A stretch of 64,000 bases of DNA from Polaribacter filamentus (GTDB taxonomy: Bacteria > Bacteroidota > Bacteroidia > Flavobacteriales > Flavobacteriaceae). Location of the stretch: assembly GCF_002943715.1 (NCBI RefSeq), contig NZ_MQUA01000013.1, forward strand, positions 1,977,001 to 2,041,000, in the 5' to 3' direction. Every line of letters begins with the position of its first letter. The stretch's first letter is position 1. Shown piece after piece: positions 1-8,400 of this stretch. The translations under genes were made by a program, and so were the position numbers. A model generated the notes under the pieces. That model was not told the DNA's origin, did not search any database, and worked only from the letters and a program-made list of their open reading frames with translations.

Positions 1-1
1 G

Positions 2-754
2 TTTGATCCCGCGCCTGATATCACTGGTGATGCAAATGGAGACGGAACTAGAAGCGCGAGCAATGATGAGTTTATTGAATTAGTAAATTCAGGGGCAACT
101 GCGTTAGATATTAGTGGCTACACTATTGAAGACAGCTATACCGCAACCATAATAAGACACGTAGTTCCTGGTAATACAGTACTTCCGGCTGGTGGTGTTT
201 ACCTTGTTTTTGGAGGAGGAACACCAACTGCTTCTGGCACTGGTGCTGGAAGTTTTGGAGTTTCTACTGTGGTTGTAGCATCTTCAGGTACCTTAGGGTT
301 TAGTAATTCTCTCGAAGTAATTATTGTAAGAGATGCATCAGGAACAGCAATTGCTACGCTAGATGCAAGCACTTTATCCGTAAGCACGGGCGCTAAAGTT
401 TCTGTAACAAGAAGTCCAGATATTACAGGTGAATTTATTTTACATCCAACGGTAAATGGGGTAGCCTTTTCGCCAGGTCTTAAAATTGATGGGAGTTCTG
501 TTTTAAATATTAAAGAAGATGTATTCGCTGTCTTTGCAATGTATCCAAACCCTGTAATTAATGGAGAATTAACAATCATTTCTGCCTCTAACGGCTTAAA
601 GAAAGTGGAGTTGTTTGATACTTCTGGACGCAGTGTATTACAAACGAACTTAACATCGAATGTATTAAATGTTGAAGCTGTTAAGAGTGGTATTTACTTT
701 CTTAAAGTATCACAAGATAATAACACCTCTACATCAAAGGTACTTATTAAGTAA
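2..754 (+). CDS. Lamin-tail domain surface protein with T9SS type A sorting domain (5' partial)
   Basis: The reading frame is open from base 2 and enters from outside the window; a Met at 269 is internal. The first ~90 visible residues (EFIELVNSG, LDISGYTIED, LPAGGVYLVFGGG) are the signature of a bacterial lamin-tail (LTD) domain, a beta-sandwich found on cell-surface or secreted nucleases and adhesins. The last ~75 residues start at YPNPVINGELTI and end KVLIK*, the type A sorting domain that directs export through the T9SS. No catalytic domain is visible, so the function of the whole protein is unknown. A strong terminator follows the stop codon. It is on the opposite strand from the glycan genes and separated from them by insertion sequences, so it is probably unrelated to them. 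Confidence 0.85.
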   Translation, partial: FDPAPDITGDANGDGTRSASNDEFIELVNSGATALDISGYTIEDSYTATIIRHVVPGNTVLPAGGVYLVFGGGTPTASGTGAGSFGVSTVVVASSGTLGFSNSLEVIIVRDASGTAIATLDASTLSVSTGAKVSVTRSPDITGEFILHPTVNGVAFSPGLKIDGSSVLNIKEDVFAVFAMYPNPVINGELTIISASNGLKKVELFDTSGRSVLQTNLTSNVLNVEAVKSGIYFLKVSQDNNTSTSKVLIK

Positions 755-776
755 ATTAGGAATTGTTTAGATACCT

Positions 777-812
777 AAAAAGCTACCCCAGGGATAACTG
801 GTGTAGCTTTTT
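777..812 (+). terminator. Rho-independent terminator of the LTD gene
   Basis: A hairpin begins about 23 bases after the stop codon. The stem is AAAAGCTACcCCAG pairing with CTGGtGTAGCTTTT around a short loop, followed by a T run. It is correctly placed to end transcription of the plus-strand gene. Confidence 0.85.
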
Positions 813-847
813 TGTGTTTTAGGGTTGTTGTAAACTCTTAACTTAAC

Positions 848-2117
848 ACCGTTGCAAAAAGCGAACTTAATTAATTTTACTTTTTAGAGTTCCCTTTTTT
901 TTAGCTACAACATCGATTATGCTATTTTTTTTCTATTTTAAGTGAGTAAATGCCTTTTTTAGGCTTCATTTTTCCTTAATTTTTACAATTAGACGCAAAT
1001 ATCCCTGGACTTCGATATAAATTGTAGCACATTGCCTCCATCAAATTTTGTGTATGCATTTTTTTCATCCCTCTGTATCTTGCAATTCCACCTTTAAACC
1101 ATAATTTTATTCCTCCAAAAGTACGTTCTACTTTAAACCTTGTTTTTCCTATTAATTTATTGAATCTAGTTTCCCATTTTGTTAACGGTTTATTTTTTAC
1201 CGCCTTTTTAAGGATATGATTCTTTAAATTACGCTTCTTTAAAATCGCAACATTTTTCTTTGATTGGTACCCTTTATCTGCCTTTAGAGGGATGTCTTTT
1301 GGTAATACCACATTTACAGTTTCTAGAACTTCCTCCAAATTTGCAATCTCATTTTTGCTGGCAGTTGTGGTTAGTACTCCTAGAACGAGTCCTTCGTTAT
1401 CCGTTACATGATGCTTTTTAAACCCAAAATGGTACTTTCCTCTTTTCTTTAACCAAGTACCCTCTTTATCGACACTATCTGGATATTCTTTGTGTACTTC
1501 TACTTGGTCTGCACAGCGGTCTTCGGTTACCTTAAAATTTGTTTTTCCTTTTGGTCTAAGTGGCGTATCTATTACACTAGCGTCTATTATTAAACCTGTT
1601 TTTACAATGATATTATGTGCTTCTAGCTGTTTGTTTATGGAGGTAAATAATTTTTCGAAGGTTTGTGTTTTGGTTAATGCGGTTCTAAACCTACTTAAAG
1701 TACTATGATCTGGAGCAACCTGTTCAATGGTCATCCCACAAAAATAACTAAAGGAAAGACTGTCATTTATTCGGTCTTCAACTTCATAATCGCTTAAACC
1801 ATACCAACTTTGTAAAAGACACATTTTAAAAAGTAATGTCCCATCATAAGAAGGCTTGCCAGTGGCACTTTTTCCTTTTAAATAATCATTATTTATTAGG
1901 ATAGAGATCGTATCCCAATCGATAAGGGTGTTTATTTGGGTGAAAAATGTCTTTTTAATTTTTCTTGCTCGTAAATCACAAATGCTATCGGCTAAAGTTG
2001 GTTGTTTTTGTATTTTCACACACTAAATTTACAAATTAATACACTTACAATTAAATATTTAACATAAATAATTACGTGTCATTTTTGTTTTTTTTTTAGG
2101 CACTTCCTTGCAACGGT
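848..2117 (-). mobile_element. IS5-family insertion sequence (about 1.27 kb)
   Basis: A single transposase gene lies between terminal inverted repeats. The left end begins ACCGTTGCAA at 848-857 and the right end is its exact complement TTGCAACGGT at 2108-2117; similarity continues a few bases inward (AAAGCG against GGAAGTG). I could not find a convincing target-site duplication. The left flank is the region after the LTD terminator, while the right flank is the C-terminal end of an IS3-type transposase. The two flanks therefore do not rejoin into one gene, which suggests a deletion or rearrangement next to the element. Confidence 0.75.
976..2019 (-). CDS. IS5-family DDE transposase
   Basis: Catalyses transposition of the surrounding element. 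The 347-residue protein has an N-terminal DUF772-type region (YDGTLLFKMCLLQSWYGLSD, SFSYFCGM, DHSTLSRFR) and a C-terminal DDE domain. The first Asp is in LIIDASVIDTP, the second in PLKADKGYQSKKN and the Glu in KVERTFGGIK. The length is normal for the family. The start is GTG at 2017-2019; no ATG is better placed. No frameshift or stop is seen, so the enzyme looks intact. It points away from the LTD gene. Confidence 0.9.
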   Translation of the reverse strand: MKIQKQPTLADSICDLRARKIKKTFFTQINTLIDWDTISILINNDYLKGKSATGKPSYDGTLLFKMCLLQSWYGLSDYEVEDRINDSLSFSYFCGMTIEQVAPDHSTLSRFRTALTKTQTFEKLFTSINKQLEAHNIIVKTGLIIDASVIDTPLRPKGKTNFKVTEDRCADQVEVHKEYPDSVDKEGTWLKKRGKYHFGFKKHHVTDNEGLVLGVLTTTASKNEIANLEEVLETVNVVLPKDIPLKADKGYQSKKNVAILKKRNLKNHILKKAVKNKPLTKWETRFNKLIGKTRFKVERTFGGIKLWFKGGIARYRGMKKMHTQNLMEAMCYNLYRSPGIFASNCKN

Positions 2118-2363
2118 CTTGAATTTACACACATTGCAACACCAGAGGAAAATGCACATATAGAAGCCTATCACGGAATATTAAAAAAAGAAGTTTTTAA
2201 AAGGTTCGACTACCAATATTTTGGAGAAATAGAACAGATACTAAAACGGTATGTGAAATTTTATAACAATAGAAGGCTAAACGGCTTATTGGGACGAATA
2301 ACACCAATGGAAAAATGGAATGCTGATAAAAACCTAATTATAATGAAAAAATTAACCGCTTAA
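2118..2363 (+). pseudogene. Truncated IS3-family transposase, C-terminal end only
   Basis: The frame reads GLEFTHIATPEENAHIEAYH, then KFYNNRRLNGLLGRITPMEKWN, and stops at 2361-2363. This is the end of an IS3/IS150-type OrfB integrase core, with the last Glu of the DDE triad in PEENAHIE and the NNRR.....G..P motif at the tail. Everything upstream is missing: the frame begins exactly where the IS5-type element ends. It is a dead remnant. The bases AACGGT at the boundary could belong to either element. Confidence 0.8.
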
Positions 2364-3407
2364 TTAATAATCGAAATTTAAAAGAATACTCTTGTTTTAT
2401 AGGGGTTAAAACAATGACAACGACTGTAATCAAACTTAATAGTATGATTATTTGCTTCAAATATATTTACTGAGTTATACGCTTAGGTAATATAGTTTAA
2501 TTAATATTTCATTTGGTTTAAAAGTGTTTACATAAATTTTAATCCATAATTACAGACTTCAATTAATCTGTTTATTTATTTTTAAAGAAAAGTCGATTCT
2601 AATTATCTGGAAAACAGAATACAAAATAACGGCAACTAACTGACTAACTCTATATATTTAATAAATTATTCATAAACGTAAAGCTCTTATTCTTAATTTA
2701 GGCTCAACAGAGATAGGTAAGAATGCAATATTATACTTTACTTGTTCTTTCCACCTTAAGCCTTTCTGTTTATCTGATTATAATAATTCAACTTTATTTT
2801 TTTGAACAAGTTGATGAAGAATTATTTTCATAATGAACCAAACATTAAATAATTATATTATAATTTTTTATGAGAATTTTCTAAGGAAACCCTCAAGTTT
2901 TTAGTTTTTAAATATTAAAATTTAAAAAAATTATTAGCCATATACTGAGTATAAAGTTTCAAATTTAGGACTTGAAATTGAGAATTGTGCCTTTTAAAGT
3001 AACAACATAAATCACTGTTTTTCAATATATTAAAAACTTGGTACGTAATTCGGTGCGTAAATTTTTAATACAAATTACGCATCGAATTATCTGTCAAATA
3101 TTTTAATCTATTCATTACCTAAATATCCAAGTGCATTCTATAAATGCTTAGCCCTAATCATGAAAATTACATTTGAATTTAAAGAAGTTGAATATTGAGA
3201 ATTTATTGTTTAAATTAAAAATAATACAGAAACTAATGCTATGGTATCCGTAGTCATTTTTAATATTCTGAAAAAACAAAAAAAATAGACTGATACACTA
3301 AAATTCGAATAATCTTAGTGCTTTATATACTTACTCATTCTAGCTGTTTTTAGCTTATTATAAATCTAAATATTTTAACAAATCTCATCCTAGAATCATT
3401 TTATCAA
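2364..3407. other. Gene-free AT-rich stretch
   Basis: About 1 kb of very AT-rich DNA between the IS remnant and the 3' end of the sugar transporter gene. I see no convincing open frame, tRNA or repeat array. The only clear structure is a long inverted repeat at 3047-3088. A 36-codon frame at 2723-2833 was considered and not accepted. The stretch probably records past IS activity at the edge of the glycan locus. Confidence 0.6.
3047..3088. repeat. Inverted repeat, 14-bp arms
   Basis: The left arm AATTCGGTGCGTAA (3047-3060) pairs with the right arm TTACGCATCGAATT (3075-3088), with one mismatch that would be a G-U pair in RNA, around a 14-base loop. No T run follows on either strand, so it is not a typical terminator. 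It may be a leftover of a mobile element or a protein-binding palindrome. Confidence 0.6.
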
Positions 3408-4718
3408 TTATTTAATTTCATGTTTTCTAAAAACATATGACCCATACCAACCTATATAAACAAAGCAAAGTAAAGGTAATAAATAAGAAAAATTAATTTC
3501 TGGAACTCCAAGAATATTAGTATCCGCAACACCATTTCCTCCAATATCTATAATAAGCGCCTGTAATTTTGGCATTAGAGCACCACCTACAATAGCCATA
3601 ATTAGTCCTGCAGAACCCACTTTAGATTGTTCTTCTGTTAAACCACCTAATGCTATCCCATAAATTGTTGGAAACATTAATGACATACAAAAAGAAATTC
3701 CTACTAAACTATACAACCCAATAATACCATGTATAAAAACGGCACCCAATGTAAATCCAATACCTAAGAGGGCAAAGTAAAATAACAACTTACCTGAACT
3801 AATAAATCTTAATAAATAAGTTCCAACGGCCCGTCCAAATGTAAATATAACGAATGCTGCCATTTGATAATACCCAGCGGAAACACTATCAATTCCAATA
3901 GCTTCAGCATACTGATAAATATAGGTCCAACACATAATAAGACAACCAGTATGAAAAATTTGAGCTAAAACTCCTAAAACATATTTTTTGTTTTTTGAAA
4001 GTACTTTAAAAGTATCTGCTATATTTGGCATACCCCCTTCTTCTTTTGATTGAGGCATTTTGCTAATAATAAACAAGACAAATACAGATATAATAACCAA
4101 TCCTAAAATCACATATGGATTACGTATTACCATTAAATCTGATGTCCTTATTAATACTTTTGAAGCTTCGTCTAAAGCACTAAAGTTTTCAACATCATCC
4201 GATTTCAAATTCTTTAAAACAAACTGTTGTGCAACAAAAAGTCCTACTATTAAACCAACTGGGTTAAATGCCTGTGCCAAATTTAAACGTTGTGTAGCCG
4301 TTTCTTTAGGTCCCATTGCTAAAGCATATGGATTTGCAGCAGTTTCAAGAAAAGCTAATCCAAAAGTTAAAATATATAATCCCAAACAAAAAAACCAAAA
4401 CTGCTCTGTAACAGCTGCAGGATAAAATAATAGTGCGCCGGTAGCATATAGCCCTAATCCAATTAAAATTCCAACTTTATAAGAGTACTTTCTCATTAAC
4501 ATTGCAGCCGGTAAAGCCATGCAAAAATAACCGCCATAAAACGCCATCTGCACCCAAGCAGCTTCAGAATTTGACAATTCTAACACCTTTTTAAAGGCTT
4601 GTACCATTGGGTCTGTAACTGCATTTGCAAAACCCCATAATGCAAATAAAGATGTAATTAGTATAAAGGGAATTAAAAATTCTTTCTTTACCACAGGTAT
4701 TTTTGTTGGTTTATTCAT
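3408..4718 (-). CDS. FucP-like sugar:H+ symporter (MFS, FHS family)
   Basis: Imports a monosaccharide with a proton across the inner membrane. The 436-residue protein has about 12 hydrophobic segments. The N-terminal LFALWGFANAVTDPM and later FLETAANPYAL are hallmarks of the fucose/galactose/glucose (FucP/GluP) branch of the major facilitator superfamily. Asp36 and Glu125 match by position the two proton-coupling acids of E. coli FucP (Asp46, Glu135). The stop codon is followed by the long gene-free region. Sixty-four bases separate it from the lipoprotein gene upstream, so it is probably the last gene of the unit that starts at 10214. In this setting mannose or a related hexose is a more likely substrate than fucose, but this is inference. 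Confidence 0.88.
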   Translation of the reverse strand: MNKPTKIPVVKKEFLIPFILITSLFALWGFANAVTDPMVQAFKKVLELSNSEAAWVQMAFYGGYFCMALPAAMLMRKYSYKVGILIGLGLYATGALLFYPAAVTEQFWFFCLGLYILTFGLAFLETAANPYALAMGPKETATQRLNLAQAFNPVGLIVGLFVAQQFVLKNLKSDDVENFSALDEASKVLIRTSDLMVIRNPYVILGLVIISVFVLFIISKMPQSKEEGGMPNIADTFKVLSKNKKYVLGVLAQIFHTGCLIMCWTYIYQYAEAIGIDSVSAGYYQMAAFVIFTFGRAVGTYLLRFISSGKLLFYFALLGIGFTLGAVFIHGIIGLYSLVGISFCMSLMFPTIYGIALGGLTEEQSKVGSAGLIMAIVGGALMPKLQALIIDIGGNGVADTNILGVPEINFSYLLPLLCFVYIGWYGSYVFRKHEIK

Positions 4719-4782
4719 GTTTAAAATTTAGTTGTATTTTTTTTGATTTGCTTTAAATATATTTCTGTATCTAATCAGTTAT

Positions 4783-5475
4783 TTAATTGGAATTAAAAAA
4801 CCATGTTTGCCCTAAAGTTTCTGCTCCGTTGACATCTCTTACTACTATTTTCCAGTAGTATGTAGTTTCTGTTAAATTTAAATTAACATTAAAACCTGTC
4901 TCAGTTATATTCTCAGCAACTAATTCAGGAAGGGTTGAAGTTCCGAAATAGACATCATAAGATAATAAATCTCCATCCTCATCACTTGCACTCCATTTTA
5001 AATTTAATGAAGCGTTTAATACCGATTCATTTAAAGCCGGACTTATTAACGAAGGAGCATATGGAATATGATTAGTAATGCCTTCACCTTGAGAATAAAA
5101 ATTCCATACAGATGTAAAATCACTTGACAAGTTTTTACTATCTTTTGCTTTAACCCTCCAATAATACAACTCGCCTTTTAATAAGGTAAAGTTCGCACTA
5201 GGGATAGTTACTGTTGATACTTGAAAATTTTCACTGAATGCCAAATCAGTTGCAACTTGAATTTCATAAGAAATCACATCTCCGTCTTCGTCAAATGAAG
5301 GACTCCATGAAAACTCTAACGGGTTATCTGTGCATAATAATTCATTGGTTGGGTATATCAATGACGGTTTTGTAGTTGCTTTATTTTCATCTGGCACTTC
5401 CTCTTCTTGAGAATCTGAACCACTACAAGCTACAAAACTCATAATTATTAAAATTGCTATTATGTTTTTTATCAT
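4783..5475 (-). CDS. Surface lipoprotein with two FN3-like domains
   Basis: The 230-residue protein begins MIKNIIAILIIMSFVAC with the lipobox Cys at about residue 17, followed by an acidic linker, which in Bacteroidota often favours export to the cell surface. Two repeats follow (about residues 38-130 and 138-230), each with SPSFDEDGD or SASDEDGD near its start and a (Y/T)YYW(R/K)(V/I) core, typical of fibronectin type III-like beta-sandwiches. There is no catalytic motif. The start codon overlaps the stop of the upstream cytochrome-domain gene by four bases, so the two are translationally coupled and probably function together. A binding or scaffold role is likely; the ligand is unknown. Confidence 0.75.
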   Translation of the reverse strand: MIKNIIAILIIMSFVACSGSDSQEEEVPDENKATTKPSLIYPTNELLCTDNPLEFSWSPSFDEDGDVISYEIQVATDLAFSENFQVSTVTIPSANFTLLKGELYYWRVKAKDSKNLSSDFTSVWNFYSQGEGITNHIPYAPSLISPALNESVLNASLNLKWSASDEDGDLLSYDVYFGTSTLPELVAENITETGFNVNLNLTETTYYWKIVVRDVNGAETLGQTWFFNSN

Positions 5476-8400
5476 TCTTTAACAACTTTTAAATTAACTG
5501 GAGAATCTAATCCTAAGTTTATAATATAAATTCCAGTAGGCAGATTTTTTAATGAAATCTCAATTTTATTAGCTGATAACTTATAGGTGTTCTGAAACAC
5601 TTTTTGTTGAAAGACATTATAAATTACAGCATTTACTTCTGTCAAATTAGAACTAGGTATCATAATATTAACAATATCCTTTGTTGGATTAGGATATGCT
5701 GTAAAATAACCTTTCAAATCGATGTCTTTTACAAAAGCCGTTTCACAATTCAATTTAGAAGAAACAATTAGTTTATCCCCATGATTTACATCAATTTCAA
5801 ACTGCCTTGAATATGTAGTAAGCGTTTCTTCATTATTAATTGAAATTGTGTATGGAGCGGTACCTGACATGATAGTTACCTCTTCAGTAATTATATTACC
5901 TCTCTTAGTTCTTACAGATTTTGCAGTAACCTCTTTGGCAGCATCTACTTTTAAATTAAAACACTGCTCATAATCAGGCTCTTCAACAATAGTAATACAC
6001 ATTGAATAATCCCCTGGACTTAAGTTTTCAATTATTAAATCATTTGTAAAACTGAAGGTCTCAGAATTATTTATCGTAGCTACATAGTTATATGTATTTG
6101 CCGCTTTTATGCTAATAGAGCCATCTTCTTGACTTAAACAAGTTTCACCTACAGTTTCAATAATGAAATTATTTACTGGTAAATCAAAACACCCTATACT
6201 ATTTACAGTTACTCCTGGTCTTGAATTAGGACATTGGTCTATATCATTTTTAACACCATCCAAATCATCATCCTTTTCACTTTCAGGTAGTTCATCAACA
6301 TTTATTACAACATCATACGCTTGATTACTCGTTACACAAGACGCAATATCTTGCAATAAGTGTAATTTCCAAACACTTAGATGGTCACTTACTCTTACAG
6401 TAAATTTCTCAGGATTCTCATTGACCGCCAACATAATACCATTTGGTTGTTCCCATTGGTAGTCGCCCTTAATACTATAATTTGGTAATAATTCAAGGTT
6501 ATCAAGTTCAGTAACTACTATTTCTTTCCCCACTTTATAGCGACCTTCATTAATAGTGTACTTAACAATATCATTACCAATAAACTCAGTGGTACTTAAA
6601 TTGAACAAAATACTTGTTTCTGAACAACTTGACTTGGTAAACTCATAATCTCCAAATTTTTCATTAGCATCTAAGTTAACAACATGTGTACTCACATTGT
6701 TATTAAAAATTAGTGTTTCCCCATCTGGAGTTTCTAAGTTCACATTTAATGGCGAGTTTTCTTTATAAGTATGATCTGAAGGTAAATCTTCAGCAAATTG
6801 CCATTTTTGCATTAAGTAGCCTTCAATATATTTTTTTTGATTACTGCTTATGCTATGATCATAAAATAGAACTTCTGATATTGGTCCTTTGTGGTACCAT
6901 CCAGCAGAAGAGTTACCATTTGCAGATTGCCCCAAATAAAAGGCTCTATTGGTTTCCATATTTGCAGAGGATCCTTCAAAGGATTCCTCTTCTTTACCAT
7001 TAATATATACCGTAACTTTTTTACCTTCTTTTGCAATCATTAAAACAAAATCACTTCCATCTTCATATGGTCTACCGTAATTATTACTACCGTTAAATTT
7101 ATTTCTTGATCTTCCATCACTACGAGAAAAATAAGACCCAAGTCCTGTATCTCCATTCTCATTCCCAAGTATGGCATTCCAATCACCTGCTGGTGTTTTA
7201 TAGTATTTACCCGTAACAAACATAGTCCAGCTCTCATTTAAAAGGTCGTCATTACTGGTGGAAAACAACTCTAATCCACTTGCATTATTTGTCCCAAACA
7301 TAAGTGCTGGCAATCCATTCATTCCTGTGGTATTATAAATAGGTCTCAAACTTGCATTTGTCTGAATAGGCATTACAAAACCACTTGAAGACTTATTAAC
7401 CCATTCTGATATACTACTATTTTCATTAGGGCTACCAGCATTATTACTCACATCCATAGCATCAAGCCAAAATAATGGGTTTTGAAGTTCTGGATCTATC
7501 TTGAACTCCATAACATCATCTGTACAAACAATAGAATTGGTTAATTCTTCCCAATCCCCACTGTTCTTTCTCACTTTCACAATTAAACTTTCATTTGGTA
7601 ATGTATATTCTTTTTCAACCCAACCGTTTGCAATACAGTTTTTACTACTAGTTACTCGGCATTTTACAAGTGCACCAGGTCTTAAATTACTTGTATCTAA
7701 TTCATTAGTATCATTACTACTTTTCTCTTCATCAACCCACCACTCATATAGAGGGTTGTTTCCTTCGTTAGTTGTTTGCGCAGCAACGGTATTTGGATTC
7801 ATGGTACAATCATCACCACCATCGGTTAAGAGACTTAATTGCAACTCTCCCTTAGACCTAAATTGATTCCAATCTATATTAGGCCATGCTTCTTCGCACC
7901 AATCCAACATTTCTTCTAAAATCTCACAGTCCACACCAAGCTTTGCAAACTCTGGAAACAAATTATAAAATTTATCTGCCCAATAATATAAACTTGTATA
8001 ATTGGTCATTTCTTTTAGCTGAGAAGTTGTTTTACTTTTAGAATCTAACTCATTACTGCCTCCATTTGCTAATCGATTCCAATTATCCAGATTGTTTTCT
8101 GGTTTTTGTACTTCGGTTAAAAACTGCCTTAATTGTGCATTTAATACCCACTTGGATAGACCTGGCTCAATTCTATCTAAAAAAGTTGGCCAAATACTTG
8201 GTGAAAAATTGTTTAATTGGTAACTATCTGAGCGTCCTATTATATGCCAAGGGCCTTGAACTCTAATTCTAAAGCCTTTACCATCATTAGGCGTTGTTGC
8301 ACCAGACCACGATCTAAATTGATACATGGCATTCATAGAGTGATAATAACGTAGCGGTTCATAAACACCTGACGTACTACTTGCTTTCATAATAAAATCA

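Noticed and set aside
976..2019. IS element as the cause of the glycan locus being transferred
   Set aside because: The two intact IS elements belong to different families, so they do not form a composite transposon around the locus.
2723..2833. A 36-codon frame with one hydrophobic stretch (MQYYTLLVLSTLSLSVYLII...)
   Set aside because: It has no clear ribosome binding site or promoter, lies in very AT-rich gene-free DNA and such short hydrophobic frames arise by chance from T-rich codons.
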